Shown here in pieces: positions 9,741-19,838 of a stretch of DNA of 64,000 nt. Location of the stretch: NCBI RefSeq assembly GCF_001270065.2, contig NZ_LFYT02000012.1:48593-112592 (forward strand), in the 5' to 3' direction. The notes under the pieces were generated by a model. It worked only from the letters and a program-made list of their open reading frames with translations. It did not search any database and was not told the DNA's origin. Source of the stretch: Limnohabitans planktonicus II-D5 (lineage in GTDB: Bacteria > Pseudomonadota > Gammaproteobacteria > Burkholderiales > Burkholderiaceae_C). Position numbers and translations under genes: made by a program. The number at the start of each line of letters is the position of its first letter. Position 1 is the stretch's first letter.

Positions 9741-10444
9741 CAGGCAGCGCGGCGAACCATCATCTCTTTGATCTTGCCAATGGCCTTGGTGGGGTTCAAA
9801 CCCTTGGGGCAGACATCGACGCAGTTCATGATGGTGTGGCAGCGGAACAGACGGTAGGGGTCTTCCAGGTTGTCCAGGCGCTCAGCGGTGGCTTCGTCGC
9901 GGCTGTCGGCGATGAAGCGGTAAGCCTGCAGCAAACCGGCCGGGCCCACGAACTTGTCGGGGTTCCACCAGAAGCTGGGGCAGCTGGTCGAGCAGCTGGC
10001 GCACAAGATGCACTCGTACAAACCGTTCAGCTCGTCGCGCTCTTCAGGGCTTTGCAGGCGCTCGGTCTCAGGCGGGATGGTGCTGTTGATCAGGTAGGGT
10101 TTGATCGAGTGGTACTGCTTGAAGAACTGGGTCATGTCCACGATCACGTCGCGGATCACGGGCAGACCGGGCAGGGGTTTCAACACGATGGTGCCGGGCA
10201 GCGTGTTCATGTTGGTGAGACACGCCAGACCGTTTTTGCCGTTGATGTTCATCGCGTCAGAACCGCACACGCCTTCGCGGCAAGAGCGGCGGAAAGAGAT
10301 GGTGGGGTCCACGGCCTTGAGCTTCATCAGGGCGTCGAGCAGCATGCGTTCATTGCCGTCCAGTTCGACCTGGATGGTTTGCATGTAGGGCTTGGCGTCC
10401 TTGTCAGGGTCGTAGCGGTAGATCTGGAAAGTGCGTAGGGTCAT
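9740..10444 (-). CDS. sdhB: succinate dehydrogenase iron-sulfur subunit
   Basis: Electron-transfer subunit of complex II, 234 residues. The [2Fe-2S] ligands are Cys55, Cys60 and Cys75, with Asp63 at the position where E. coli SdhB also has Asp. The C-terminal half carries the [4Fe-4S]/[3Fe-4S] cysteines in ECILCASCSTSCPSFWWN and CHTIMNCVDVCPKGLNP. The start at 10444 (MTLRTFQIYR) matches the family; an in-frame extension to 10504 lacks conservation. Confidence 0.96.
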   Translation of the reverse strand: MTLRTFQIYRYDPDKDAKPYMQTIQVELDGNERMLLDALMKLKAVDPTISFRRSCREGVCGSDAMNINGKNGLACLTNMNTLPGTIVLKPLPGLPVIRDVIVDMTQFFKQYHSIKPYLINSTIPPETERLQSPEERDELNGLYECILCASCSTSCPSFWWNPDKFVGPAGLLQAYRFIADSRDEATAERLDNLEDPYRLFRCHTIMNCVDVCPKGLNPTKAIGKIKEMMVRRAA

Positions 10445-10507
10445 GAAAGAACTCCTGGTGTATTCGGGTGATGGACCGCCACTGGAAGTGAGTGGTCCAG
10501 GCAATCT

Positions 10508-12313
10508 TTAGAACGTGCGGACCTTGGGTGGCACAGAGTCCACAGTCAGGGGCTTGAGCTTGACCGGCTTGTAGGTCAGGCTGTTCGACTGGCTGTGCCA
10601 CAGGGTGTGTTTCATCCAGTTGGCATCGTCGCGGCCCAATGGGGCAACGGCGTCATCCACTGGACGCTCGTAGTCGCTCACGGTGTGGGCACCACGGCAT
10701 TCGTGGCGGGCAGCAGCAGACACCATGGTGGACTGCGCGGCTTCGATCAGGTTTTCCACTTCCAGGGCTTCGATGCGGGCAGTGTTGAACACTTTGGAGG
10801 TGTCCTTCAGGCCAATCGCATTGACGCGCTCACGGATGGCAGCGATCTTTTGCACGCCTTCGTCCATGGAGGCTTGGGTGCGGAAGACGCCAGCGTGTTG
10901 CTGCATGGCCGCACGCATGTCGTTGGCCACGTCCTGGGCGTATTCGCCGCCACGGCCTTCGAGCTTGTTCAGGCGGCTCAGGGTGAAGTCTGTGGCGTCC
11001 GCGGGCAGTGGCTTGTGGGCCTTGGTCTTGCTGGCGAAGTCGACGATGTGGTTGCCTGCGGCGCGGCCAAACACCAGCAAATCGAGCAGCGAGTTGGTGC
11101 CCAGGCGGTTGGCCCCATGCACCGAGACGCAAGAGCATTCGCCCACGGCATACAAACCGTTGACCACGGCGTTGTGGTCGGTGGCATTTTGCGTCACGAC
11201 CTGGCCATTGATGTTGGTGGGAATACCGCCCATCTGGTAGTGGATGGTGGGCACCACCGGGATAGGCTCACGTGTGATGTCGACGTTGGCGAAGTTGACG
11301 CCGATTTCGTACACCGAGGGCAGACGCTTGTGGATGGTTTCCGCACCCAGGTGGTCCAGCTTGAGCATGACGTAGTCTTTGTTGGGGCCGCAGCCACGGC
11401 CTTCCTTGATTTCCTGGTCCATGCAGCGGGACACGAAGTCACGCGGTGCCAGGTCTTTCAGGGTGGGCGCATAACGCTCCATGAAGCGCTCGCCATTGCT
11501 GTTGAGCAAGATCGCGCCTTCGCCACGGCAGCCTTCGGTCAACAACACGCCCGCACCGGCCACGCCGGTGGGGTGAAATTGCCAGAACTCCATGTCTTCC
11601 AAAGGAATGCCGGCGCGAGCGGCCATGCCCAGGCCGTCACCCGTGTTGATGAAGGCGTTGGTGGAAGCGGCATAAATGCGGCCTGCGCCACCGGTGGCCA
11701 TCAGCACGGTTTTGGCGTGCAAGACGTGCAGGTCGCCAGTTTCCATCTCAAGAGCTGTCACGCCCACCACGTCGCCTTCGGCGTCACGGATCAGGTCCAG
11801 CGCCATCCACTCGACGAAGAAGCTGGTTTTGGCGGCCACGTTTTGCTGATACAGGGTGTGCAACATGGCGTGACCGGTGCGGTCAGCCGCAGCGCAAGCG
11901 CGTTGCACCGGCTTTTCGCCGTAGTTGGCGGTGTGACCGCCAAACGGGCGCTGGTAAATTGTGCCGTCTGGATTGCGGTCAAACGGCATGCCCATGTGCT
12001 CCAGGTCATACACGACCTTGGGCGCTTCGCGGCACATGAATTCGATGGCATCCTGGTCGCCGAGCCAGTCGGAGCCCTTGATGGTGTCGTAGAAGTGGTA
12101 GTGCCAGTTGTCGTCGGACATATTGCCCAGCGAAGCACCAATGCCTCCTTGGGCTGCCACAGTGTGGGAACGGGTGGGAAACACTTTGGAGAGGACAGCC
12201 ACATTGAGGCCCGCGCGGGCCAGCTGCAGCGAGGCACGCATGCCCGAACCACCGGCGCCGACGATCACGACGTCAAACTTGCGGGTGGTGATGTTGTCTT
12301 TGGTATAGCTCAT
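10508..12313 (-). CDS. sdhA: succinate dehydrogenase flavoprotein subunit
   Basis: Catalytic subunit oxidising succinate to fumarate at the cytoplasmic face of the membrane. It has 601 residues. The dinucleotide loop VGAGGSGMRA starts at 18, and the FAD-linking His50 is in RSHTVAAQGG. The substrate-region motifs FHPTGVAGAGVLLTEGCRGEG and HGANRLGTNSLLDLLVFGRAAG are visible. It lies 53 bp after sdhD and 63 bp before sdhB in the same transcription unit. Confidence 0.97.
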   Translation of the reverse strand: MSYTKDNITTRKFDVVIVGAGGSGMRASLQLARAGLNVAVLSKVFPTRSHTVAAQGGIGASLGNMSDDNWHYHFYDTIKGSDWLGDQDAIEFMCREAPKVVYDLEHMGMPFDRNPDGTIYQRPFGGHTANYGEKPVQRACAAADRTGHAMLHTLYQQNVAAKTSFFVEWMALDLIRDAEGDVVGVTALEMETGDLHVLHAKTVLMATGGAGRIYAASTNAFINTGDGLGMAARAGIPLEDMEFWQFHPTGVAGAGVLLTEGCRGEGAILLNSNGERFMERYAPTLKDLAPRDFVSRCMDQEIKEGRGCGPNKDYVMLKLDHLGAETIHKRLPSVYEIGVNFANVDITREPIPVVPTIHYQMGGIPTNINGQVVTQNATDHNAVVNGLYAVGECSCVSVHGANRLGTNSLLDLLVFGRAAGNHIVDFASKTKAHKPLPADATDFTLSRLNKLEGRGGEYAQDVANDMRAAMQQHAGVFRTQASMDEGVQKIAAIRERVNAIGLKDTSKVFNTARIEALEVENLIEAAQSTMVSAAARHECRGAHTVSDYERPVDDAVAPLGRDDANWMKHTLWHSQSNSLTYKPVKLKPLTVDSVPPKVRTF

Positions 12314-12366
12314 GGTTTAACTTGGTTGGTGTGATTTCAGCGCAATGACAGGCGAGGGCTGACGCC

Positions 12367-12732
12367 TCACAGGCGCCACAGGGCCTGAACAGCCCAGCCG
12401 GCACAGCCGACCAGCCAGACGAGGGTGAAGACGTGCAAGACCAGGCGCACGGCCAGGGGCTTGACGTAGTCCATCCAGATGTCACGCATGCCCACCCACA
12501 CGTGGTACAGCAGGGAAAGGATCACGCAGAAGGTCAGGACCTTCATCCACTGGGACGCAAAAATGCCAGCCCACTCTTCGTAACCGATAGGGCCAGCGGT
12601 GAAGATCACCTGAGCCAGCAAGATGACGGTAAACAGGGCCATCAGGGTGCCGGTCACGCGTTGTGCGAGCCAGTCACGGAAGCCATAGCCAGCACCGGTC
12701 ACGATGCGTTTGGAGCCGTAGTTCACGGACAT
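12367..12732 (-). CDS. sdhD: succinate dehydrogenase membrane anchor subunit SdhD
   Basis: Membrane anchor of complex II, 121 residues with three predicted transmembrane helices (about 27-46, 63-82, 95-118). His77 in YHVWVGMRDIWMDYV matches the heme region of bacterial SdhD, followed by the conserved Asp. Together with SdhC it binds heme b and ubiquinone. Confidence 0.92.
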   Translation of the reverse strand: MSVNYGSKRIVTGAGYGFRDWLAQRVTGTLMALFTVILLAQVIFTAGPIGYEEWAGIFASQWMKVLTFCVILSLLYHVWVGMRDIWMDYVKPLAVRLVLHVFTLVWLVGCAGWAVQALWRL

Positions 12733-12763
12733 AGTTCAGTTTCCTTTGTTGTTATGGGGCAGA

Positions 12764-13195
12764 TCAGTACAAACCAAACATCTTGGCGCCGAGCACGGCG
12801 GTCAGGCCGATGCTGAGCACCAAGGTGGCGATGGCAGAGGATTTGCCGAACTCTTTGGTCACGGCATGGCAGATGTCCATGTACAGGTGACGCAGGCCAG
12901 CAATGAAGTGGTGCAGGTAAGCCCAGATCAGGGCCAGTGCGATCAGCTTCATGAACCAGCCGGGCACAAAGCCGATGCCGACGTTGAAGGCAGCCGAGAA
13001 CTTGGCAAATGAAATTTCGGATGTGATCGAGTTGTCAAACATCCAGATGATCAGGGGCATCAGCAAAAACATCAGGAAACCGCTGATGCGGTGCAAGATG
13101 GACACGATGCCAGCCAACGGCAAACGGTAAGTCGGCAAGTCTTTCAGGGCGTTGATGTTGCGGAATTCTGGCCGCTTTTTGGCGAGTTCAGTCAT
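12764..13195 (-). CDS. sdhC: succinate dehydrogenase cytochrome b556 subunit SdhC
   Basis: Heme-b and quinone-binding anchor, 143 residues with three transmembrane helices. SILHRISG (32-39) gives the quinone-site Ser32 and Arg36. HFIAGLRHLYMD gives the axial heme ligand His96. It is the first gene of the sdh run. The 130-bp upstream gap holds a weak candidate promoter on the minus strand (TAGAAT as -10), not strong enough to list separately. Confidence 0.94.
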   Translation of the reverse strand: MTELAKKRPEFRNINALKDLPTYRLPLAGIVSILHRISGFLMFLLMPLIIWMFDNSITSEISFAKFSAAFNVGIGFVPGWFMKLIALALIWAYLHHFIAGLRHLYMDICHAVTKEFGKSSAIATLVLSIGLTAVLGAKMFGLY

Positions 13196-13325
13196 GTAAG
13201 CACTTTCTGGGAGGTAACTCGGTTGTAATTTTGAATGACAAACCGTCGGATTCTATTGCAACGCAGCAAACTGACATGAGCATTTCAGGCGAGTATTGAA
13301 AAAAACGTTCAACCGTGCTTTTTTG

Positions 13326-14147
13326 TCAGTTCAGCGCATTGCGGTAATGGTGACTGTCGGTGCGGTAGATGCCCCGGCGCAACTCCATGGGCGTGTCGTT
13401 GTAGGTGTAGGCAATGCGCTCGACGCTCAAAAGCGGGGAGCTGTTGGGGACTTGCAGCAGCTGGCTCTGGGTGTCGTCGGGCAAAACAGCTCGGATTTTT
13501 TCGTCAGCCCGCACCATGCGCACGCCAAATTCGGTTTCAAACAAGGCATACATGGGGCCATGGTAATCGGCCAGGCGCTCGGCCGTCAGACCCTTGAAGG
13601 GGCCGCCGGGCAGCCACAGGTCTTCCAAAATGGTGGGCACGCCTGCAAAAGACAGCACCCTGCGAACCTGCAAAACGGCATCACCCGCCCGTAAAGCCAG
13701 CGCCCGTGCAATTTCGGCCGAGGCCCGCAGTCGCTTGCAGTCCACGATCACGCGCTGCGCGGGGCCTTCGGTGTTGAGGTCGCCCCCCTGGTCGGGCACG
13801 AGTTTGAGAAAGCGGTACTGCACATGCTGCTCGGCATGGGTGGCCACAAAAGTGCCTTTGCCTTGTCTGCGCACCAGCAGGTTGTCGCCAGCCAGTTCGT
13901 CGATGGCTTTTCGCACCGTGCCCTGGCTCACCCGGTAGCGCGCTGCCAATTCCATTTCGCTGGGAATCGACTCGCCGGGCTTCCATTCACCTGTTTGCAG
14001 ACTTTGCAGGATCAGGCCCTTGATCTGCTGGTACAGCGGACTGAACGCCGGGGCAGGCGTGGGCAGGTCTGCCGCAGGAAGATTGGAATCGGTCACGTTG
14101 AAGCTGGGGTGTGTTGAGGGCTTGTCCGGCATGTCGGTCAGGTGCAT
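13326..14147 (-). CDS. GntR-family regulator with UTRA domain (HutC type)
   Basis: Transcription regulator of about 273 residues. A winged helix-turn-helix lies at about 36-105 (SPLYQQIKGLI, SIPSEMELAARYRVSQGTVRKAI, RRQGKGTFV), followed by a UTRA ligand domain ending in RRGIYRTDSHHYRNALN. It stands between sdhC and the divergent mdh, so control of TCA-cycle genes is the natural guess. The start is uncertain: ATG codons at 14180, 14147 and 14132 are in frame and none has a good ribosome site. 14180 would place codons inside the palindrome at 14166-14177, so 14147 is given. The effector is unknown. Confidence 0.85.
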   Translation of the reverse strand: MHLTDMPDKPSTHPSFNVTDSNLPAADLPTPAPAFSPLYQQIKGLILQSLQTGEWKPGESIPSEMELAARYRVSQGTVRKAIDELAGDNLLVRRQGKGTFVATHAEQHVQYRFLKLVPDQGGDLNTEGPAQRVIVDCKRLRASAEIARALALRAGDAVLQVRRVLSFAGVPTILEDLWLPGGPFKGLTAERLADYHGPMYALFETEFGVRMVRADEKIRAVLPDDTQSQLLQVPNSSPLLSVERIAYTYNDTPMELRRGIYRTDSHHYRNALN

Positions 14148-14165
14148 GTCAGGTATGACATCATA

Positions 14166-14177
14166 TCTTATATAAGA
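14166..14177. promoter_or_regulatory. candidate GntR operator
   Basis: Perfect 12-bp palindrome TCTTATATAAGA in the GntR-mdh gap, 12 bp upstream of the mdh -35 box. Size and AT-rich centre fit a GntR/HutC dimer site. Autoregulation plus mdh control is inferred. Confidence 0.55.
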
Positions 14178-14188
14178 CATAAGACAAA

Positions 14189-14218
14189 TTGACGAGTCAG
14201 GGTTTTCGCGGGTACACT
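14189..14218 (+). promoter_or_regulatory. sigma-70 promoter for mdh
   Basis: TTGACG (14189-14194), 18-bp spacer, TACACT (14213-14218). It points toward mdh, leaving a leader of about 130 nt. Confidence 0.65.
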
Positions 14219-14354
14219 TGAAGGCTGTTTGCTTGCGTGGGGTCTCCGTTGAGAGGCTGTTTTGCGCAAGTCCGGTGCGCCGGACAGACCGGCCGATATG
14301 TTTGTCGGCCAAGGACTGCGACCCTTGTTTTCAATACTTCTGGAGTTTTCCACC

Positions 14355-15341
14355 ATGAGCAAAAAGCCCGTCCGCGTTGCCGTCACCGGCGCAGCAGGTC
14401 AAATCGGTTACGCACTGTTGTTCCGCATCGCCTCCGGCGAAATGCTGGGTAAAGACCAGCCCGTCATCCTGCAATTGCTGGAAGTGCCCGTCGAAGGCCC
14501 CCAAAAAGCGCTCAAGGGCGTGATGATGGAACTCGAAGACTGCGCGTTCCCATTGTTGGTCGGCATGGAAGCCCACGGCGACCCCATGACCGCCTTCAAG
14601 GATGTGGATTACGCTTTGCTGGTCGGTTCGCGCCCACGCGGCCCCGGTATGGAGCGTGCCGAGTTGCTGGCCATCAACGGTGCCATCTTCACCGCTCAAG
14701 GCAAGGCCCTGAACGCTGTCGCTTCGCGCAACGTTAAAGTGTTGGTCGTGGGCAACCCCGCCAACACCAATGCCTTCATCGCCATGAAGGCCGCTCCGGA
14801 CCTGAAACCCGGCAACTTCACCGCCATGCTGCGTCTGGACCACAACCGCGCCCTGTCGCAAATCGCAGCCAAGACCGGCAAAGCCGTGGCCGACATCGAG
14901 AATTTGTGCGTCTGGGGCAACCACTCTCCCACCATGTACGCCGATTACCGTTTCGCCACCATCAAGGGCGAATCTGTCAAGGCCATGATCAACGACCAGG
15001 AATGGAACGCCAACGTGTTCTTGCCCACCGTGGGCAAGCGCGGCGCAGCCATCATCGAAGCCCGTGGCCTGTCTTCGGCTGCCTCGGCTGCCAATGCGGC
15101 CATCGACCACATGCGCGATTGGGCCTTGGGCACCAACGGCAAGTGGGTCACCATGGGTATTCCTTCGCAAGGCTGGTACGGCATTCCCAAAGACGTGATG
15201 TTCGGCTTCCCCGTCACTTGCGAAAACGGCGAGTACAAAGTCGTGGAAGGTCTGGAAATTGACGCCTTCAGCCAAGGCTGCATCGACAAGACGCTCAAAG
15301 AGTTGACCGACGAGCAAGCTGGCGTCGCTCACCTGATCTGA
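14355..15341 (+). CDS. mdh: malate dehydrogenase
   Basis: NAD-dependent oxidation of malate to oxaloacetate. It has 328 residues. The cofactor loop [15 protein letters not shown] starts at 11; substrate arginines lie in [11 protein letters not shown] (91-101) and near LRLDHNRA; the catalytic pair is Asp162 and His190 ([11 protein letters not shown]). This is the proteobacterial MDH group with an LDH-like fold. The start at 14355 follows a leader from the promoter at 14189-14218. It is 20 bp from the next gene, so they are co-transcribed. Confidence 0.97.
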   Translation: MSKKPVRVAVTGAAGQIGYALLFRIASGEMLGKDQPVILQLLEVPVEGPQKALKGVMMELEDCAFPLLVGMEAHGDPMTAFKDVDYALLVGSRPRGPGMERAELLAINGAIFTAQGKALNAVASRNVKVLVVGNPANTNAFIAMKAAPDLKPGNFTAMLRLDHNRALSQIAAKTGKAVADIENLCVWGNHSPTMYADYRFATIKGESVKAMINDQEWNANVFLPTVGKRGAAIIEARGLSSAASAANAAIDHMRDWALGTNGKWVTMGIPSQGWYGIPKDVMFGFPVTCENGEYKVVEGLEIDAFSQGCIDKTLKELTDEQAGVAHLI

Positions 15342-15361
15342 TTTAAGGCCGAGAAGTCCAA

Positions 15362-16378
15362 GTGAGCCATCCTCGCGACGTCCTTTTGGGGGCACAAGCC
15401 GCAAGCGTGCAGCTGCCGGTTTGTGACCATTACAGCGGTGTCGAAGCGAGGATGCGCAAAAGCCTGCAATTGCAGGTGGACATGATGCAAGAGTTCGGCG
15501 CTTGCGTTTTTGATGTCACTCTGGATTGCGAAGACGGCGCGCCAGTGGGGGGCGAAGCCGAGCATGCGGCCTTGGTCACCGAGCTGGCATTGGCCGCCAC
15601 GGCTGCCAACCCCGGGGCCCGTGTGGCCGTGCGTGTCCATCCTGTCGATCACCCCTCTTTTGATGCCGATATGGCGCTGATTGCTGCCCGGGCTGGTTCA
15701 TGCCTGTCGCACATCATGGTGCCCAAGGTGGAAACCGTGGCCGATGTTGAGCGTGCGCAAGCGGCCCTGTTGCAAGCAGGGGCGAGCGATTTGCCGCTGC
15801 ATGTTTTGATTGAATCACCTGCTGCTGTGCACCGGGCGTTTGACATTGCCGCCCACCCCCGTGTGCAGTCGCTGAGCTTTGGCCTGATGGACTTTGTCTC
15901 GGCCCATGGCGGGGCCATACCCGCTGAGGGCATGGGCATTCAGGGGCAGTTCACGCACCCCTTGGTGCTGCGCGCCAAGCTCGACATCGCCAGTGCCTGC
16001 CACGCGCACGGCAAGGTGCCTTCGCACTGCGTGGTGACCGAATTCAAGAACGCCGATGCCATGCGCATGGCTGCCAAGAAAGCCGCATGTGAGCTGGGTT
16101 ACACACGCATGTGGAGCATCCACCCGGACCAGATCCGTCCCATCCTGGAGGCCATGGCCCCCAGCGAGGCGCAGATCGACCAGGCCAGCGAGATCATCGA
16201 GGCGGCCCATGCTGCCGAATGGGCACCCATCAGCCATGCGGGCCAGTTACACGACCGGGCCAGCTACCGGTTTTTCTGGCAGTTGCTGGAGCGCGCCCAC
16301 CAGACGGGCCGTCCATTGACTCCATCCATTCAGGCGTTTTTTGCCGCATCTGGTCAATTGACCCTGCGCGGTTCATGA
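15362..16378 (+). CDS. HpcH/HpaI aldolase / CitE-like CoA-ester lyase
   Basis: TIM-barrel lyase of 338 residues, related to citrate lyase beta subunit and malyl-CoA/citramalyl-CoA lyases. The metal/acid segment LDCEDGAP lies at 54-61, with VAVRVHPVDHP, HIMVPKVET and SFGLMDFVSAHGGAIP further on. The start is a GTG 20 bp after the mdh stop. No other citrate lyase subunit is near, so it is a stand-alone lyase. Context between mdh and acnB points to an organic-acid-CoA substrate, but the reaction is not determined. Confidence 0.82.
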   Translation: MSHPRDVLLGAQAASVQLPVCDHYSGVEARMRKSLQLQVDMMQEFGACVFDVTLDCEDGAPVGGEAEHAALVTELALAATAANPGARVAVRVHPVDHPSFDADMALIAARAGSCLSHIMVPKVETVADVERAQAALLQAGASDLPLHVLIESPAAVHRAFDIAAHPRVQSLSFGLMDFVSAHGGAIPAEGMGIQGQFTHPLVLRAKLDIASACHAHGKVPSHCVVTEFKNADAMRMAAKKAACELGYTRMWSIHPDQIRPILEAMAPSEAQIDQASEIIEAAHAAEWAPISHAGQLHDRASYRFFWQLLERAHQTGRPLTPSIQAFFAASGQLTLRGS

Positions 16379-16407
16379 TGGTGCCTTCTTCCATGAAAGG
16401 GCTTCCC

Positions 16408-17091
16408 ATGATCAAAACAGCCATTGTGCTGACCTGCGTGTGTTGGGCAGGTGCTGCATGGGCGCAAGCGCCTGCAAAAATCACCCAACCGTCAAGCACC
16501 AAAGCCCGCACATCGCCCAGTGACACTTCTTCGCTGTCCAGTGCCGAAGCCACTGCCCGCCTTCAGGCTCAGGCCAATGCGCAAGCTTTGGCCAGTCCGC
16601 CGTCCAAGCCTTCTGCGGCACCTATCCTGGCGACTCCGACTTTGATGGCTGCTGCACCCTCTGTTGCGGCTCAGACAGCCGTGCCTGCATCTCCCGTTCA
16701 GACTGTGCGCACCGCCTCGGGTGAGCAGCCCATGGGCACCGAAGAGCTGGCCATTGCAGATCGTGTGCACAAGGGCCAGCTGTCTTGCGAATTGGGCGCT
16801 ACTGTTCGTGTGGATGCAGATCCCTCGCAACCGGGCTATTTCAATTTGCGTGGCAAAGGCTTTCGTTACCGCATGCACCCGGTGGCGACCAGCACTGGCG
16901 CCATTCGCCTTGAAGACAAAAAAGCCGGAGCCGTCTGGCTTCAGCTGGCCAACAAGTCCATGTTGATGGACCAGAACAAAGGCCGACGCATTGCCGATGA
17001 ATGCGCGCACCCCGAGCAAGTTGCCTTTGCCCAAGACATGAAACACAACCCACCGCCCAAGCTGTTCGACACGACCGGCATGGGACGATGA
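16408..17091 (+). CDS. exported protein of unknown function in the TCA cluster
   Basis: No family was recognised. It has 227 residues with a clear Sec signal peptide (MIKTAIVLTCVCWAGAAWAQ). An Ala/Pro/Ser/Gln-rich, low-complexity linker runs to about 105. A compact C-terminal part follows, with a single Cys in GQLSCELGATVRV and FNLRGKGFRYRMHPV. The linker suggests periplasmic spanning of a folded domain. The start at 16408 is preferred because AAAGGG lies 6 nt upstream. It sits between the CitE-like gene and acnB, 34 bp before the latter, apparently in the same operon. Confidence 0.7.
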   Translation: MIKTAIVLTCVCWAGAAWAQAPAKITQPSSTKARTSPSDTSSLSSAEATARLQAQANAQALASPPSKPSAAPILATPTLMAAAPSVAAQTAVPASPVQTVRTASGEQPMGTEELAIADRVHKGQLSCELGATVRVDADPSQPGYFNLRGKGFRYRMHPVATSTGAIRLEDKKAGAVWLQLANKSMLMDQNKGRRIADECAHPEQVAFAQDMKHNPPPKLFDTTGMGR

Positions 17092-17125
17092 CTGATCCCC
17101 ATTTTGTTTGACCGGAGAAAAAACC

Positions 17126-19717
17126 ATGTTGAAAGCCTACCGTGAACATGCAGCAGAACGCGCTGCCCTGGGCATTCCAGCACTGCCGCTGGACGCCAAA
17201 CAAGTCGCTGACTTGATCGAGTTGATCAAGAACCCGCCCTCTGGCGAAGATGCGTTCTTGATGGACTTGTTGACCCACCGCGTGCCACCTGGCGTGGACG
17301 ATGCGGCCAAGGTCAAGGCCTCTTTCCTGGCGGCTGTGGCCCACGGTGAGGTCGCAGTCGGCCTCATCTCCAAAGCCAAAGCGACCGAATTGCTGGGCAC
17401 CATGGTGGGCGGCTACAACGTGCACCCGCTGATTGAGCTGCTGGACGACGCTGAAGTCGCTGGTGTGGCCGCTGAGGCCCTCAAAAAGACCTTGTTGATG
17501 TTTGACTTTTTCAACGATGTCGCTGAAAAAGCCAAGGCCGGCAATGCCAAGGCCAAGGACGTCATGCAAAGCTGGGCTGACGCCGAGTGGTTCACCACCC
17601 GCCCCGAAGTCGAGCAAAAAATCACGGTCACCGTGTTCAAGGTGCCCGGCGAAACCAACACCGACGACCTGTCGCCCGCACCCGATGCCTGGAGCCGTCC
17701 TGACATCCCCTTGCATTACTTGGCGATGCTCAAAAACACCCGCGAAGGCGCAGCCTTCAAGCCCGAAGAAGACGGCAAGCGCGGCCCTATGCAGTTCATC
17801 GACGACCTGAAGAAAAAAGGCCATCTGGTGGCTTACGTCGGTGACGTGGTCGGTACAGGTTCGAGCCGCAAGTCGGCCACCAACAGCGTGATCTGGGCCA
17901 CCGGCCAAGACATCCCCTTCGTGCCCAACAAGCGTTTTGGTGGCGTGACTTTGGGTGGCAAGATTGCCCCCATCTTCTTCAACACGCAAGAAGACTCTGG
18001 CGCACTGCCGATTGAAGTGGACGTGTCCAAGTTGGAGATGGGTGACGTCATCGATATCTTGCCCTACGACGGCAAAATCGTGAAGAACGGTGCCACCGTC
18101 ACCGAGTTCAAACTCAAGAGCGACGTGCTGTTTGACGAAGTGCGCGCCGGTGGCCGCATCAACCTGATCATTGGCCGCAGCCTGACGGCCAAGGCCCGCG
18201 AGTTCTTGGGCTTGCCAGCCTCCAACGTGTTCCGCTTGCCCACAGCGCCTATTGCGACCAAAGCCGGTTTCACACTGGCCCAGAAAATGGTCGGCCGCGC
18301 CGTTGGTTTGCCAGAAGGCCAGGGCGTGCGCCCCGGCACTTACTGCGAACCCAAGATGACCACCGTGGGTTCACAAGACACCACCGGTCCGATGACCCGC
18401 GACGAGTTGAAAGACCTGGCTTGCTTGGGCTTCTCGGCTGACATGGTGATGCAATCCTTCTGCCACACCGCCGCTTACCCCAAGTCGGTGGACGTGAAGA
18501 CGCACCGTGAACTTCCTGCCTTCATCAGCAACCGAGGTGGTGTTTCATTGCGTCCAGGTGACGGCGTGATCCACAGCTGGCTCAACCGCTTGCTGCTGCC
18601 CGACACCGTCGGCACCGGCGGTGACTCGCACACCCGTTTCCCCATCGGCATTTCTTTCCCCGCCGGTTCCGGTTTGGTGGCCTTTGGTGCAGCCACCGGC
18701 GTGATGCCCCTGGACATGCCCGAGTCCGTGTTGGTGCGCTTCAAAGGCGAAATGCAGCCCGGCGTGACCCTGCGTGATTTGGTGCACGCGATTCCGCTTT
18801 ACGCCATCAAACAAGGTCTGCTCACCGTGGCCAAGTCCGGCAAGATCAACGAGTTCTCTGGCCGCATCCTGGAAATCGAAGGCCTGCCCAACCTCAAGGT
18901 CGAGCAAGCGTTTGAGTTGTCCGACGCCTCTGCCGAGCGCTCGGCCGCTGGTTGCACGATCAAACTTAACAAAGAGCCGGTCGAGGAATACCTGAAGTCC
19001 AACGTGGTGCTCATGAAAAACATGATCGCCGACGGCTATGCCGACGCCCGTACATTGGCTCGCCGCATCGAGAAAGTCGAAGCCTGGTTGGCCGCGCCCA
19101 ACCTGCTCGAAGCTGATCAAGACGCCGAGTACGCGCACGTCATCGAGATCGACATGAACGAGATCAAAGAGCCGATCCTGTGCTGCCCCAACGACCCGGA
19201 CGACGCCAAGTTCTTGTCCGACGTGGCTGGTACCAAGATCGACGAAGCCTTCATCGGTTCGTGCATGACCAACATCGGCCACTTCCGCGCCGCAGCCAAG
19301 CTGCTCGGCGGCAGCCGCGACATCCCGGTCAAGCTGTGGGTGGCACCACCGACCAAGATGGACGAGAGCGAGCTGATCAAGGAAGGTCACTACGCCAACT
19401 TCGGCGCCGCCGGTGCCCGCACCGAAATGCCCGGCTGCTCGCTGTGCATGGGCAACCAAGCCCAAGTGCGCGAAGGCGCGACGGTGGTGTCCACCAGCAC
19501 GCGTAACTTCCCCAACCGCTTGGGCAAGAACACCAACGTGTTTTTGGCCAGTGCCGAGTTGGCAGCGATTGCGTCCAAGCTGGGTCATATCCCGACAGTG
19601 GCCGAGTACCACGAAGCCATGGGCATCGTGAACAAGGACGGCGCTGCGATCTACAAGTACCTGAACTTCAACCAGATTGAAGAGTACGTGGAGAACGCGA
19701 AGGGTGTGACGGCCTGA
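17126..19717 (+). CDS. acnB: bifunctional aconitate hydratase 2 / 2-methylisocitrate dehydratase
   Basis: Isomerises citrate to isocitrate, and in this family also acts on 2-methylisocitrate. It has 863 residues in the AcnB domain order (HEAT-like N-terminus, swivel domain, then catalytic domains). The [4Fe-4S] ligands are Cys713 ([13 protein letters not shown]), Cys771 and Cys774 ([11 protein letters not shown]), close to their positions in E. coli AcnB. The start at 17126 follows CGGAGAAAAAACC; an in-frame TTG 18 bp earlier is less likely. A strong terminator follows. Confidence 0.97.
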   Translation: MLKAYREHAAERAALGIPALPLDAKQVADLIELIKNPPSGEDAFLMDLLTHRVPPGVDDAAKVKASFLAAVAHGEVAVGLISKAKATELLGTMVGGYNVHPLIELLDDAEVAGVAAEALKKTLLMFDFFNDVAEKAKAGNAKAKDVMQSWADAEWFTTRPEVEQKITVTVFKVPGETNTDDLSPAPDAWSRPDIPLHYLAMLKNTREGAAFKPEEDGKRGPMQFIDDLKKKGHLVAYVGDVVGTGSSRKSATNSVIWATGQDIPFVPNKRFGGVTLGGKIAPIFFNTQEDSGALPIEVDVSKLEMGDVIDILPYDGKIVKNGATVTEFKLKSDVLFDEVRAGGRINLIIGRSLTAKAREFLGLPASNVFRLPTAPIATKAGFTLAQKMVGRAVGLPEGQGVRPGTYCEPKMTTVGSQDTTGPMTRDELKDLACLGFSADMVMQSFCHTAAYPKSVDVKTHRELPAFISNRGGVSLRPGDGVIHSWLNRLLLPDTVGTGGDSHTRFPIGISFPAGSGLVAFGAATGVMPLDMPESVLVRFKGEMQPGVTLRDLVHAIPLYAIKQGLLTVAKSGKINEFSGRILEIEGLPNLKVEQAFELSDASAERSAAGCTIKLNKEPVEEYLKSNVVLMKNMIADGYADARTLARRIEKVEAWLAAPNLLEADQDAEYAHVIEIDMNEIKEPILCCPNDPDDAKFLSDVAGTKIDEAFIGSCMTNIGHFRAAAKLLGGSRDIPVKLWVAPPTKMDESELIKEGHYANFGAAGARTEMPGCSLCMGNQAQVREGATVVSTSTRNFPNRLGKNTNVFLASAELAAIASKLGHIPTVAEYHEAMGIVNKDGAAIYKYLNFNQIEEYVENAKGVTA

Positions 19718-19738
19718 GTGGTCACGGCTCCTTGAATG

Positions 19739-19764
19739 AAAAACGGCCCTTTGGGGCCGTTTTT
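19739..19764 (+). terminator. intrinsic terminator after acnB
   Basis: Arms 19739-19749 and 19754-19764 (AAAAACGGCCC / GGGCCGTTTTT), loop TTTG, ending in a T-tract. Confidence 0.92.
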
Positions 19765-19838
19765 CTTGCTGGTATGAAGGCCAATCTCGCCCAGTTCTAT
19801 GGTGTGACTGGTCGCCAGCCAACAAGGCATAGTGCGTA

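Noticed and set aside
10595..12334. 579-codon ORF opposite sdhA
   Set aside because: Shadow of sdhA, whose motifs and operon context are certain.
18545..19825. Long antisense ORF opposite acnB
   Set aside because: Shadow frame of a GC-rich gene; His/Gly/Val-rich translation without family motifs.
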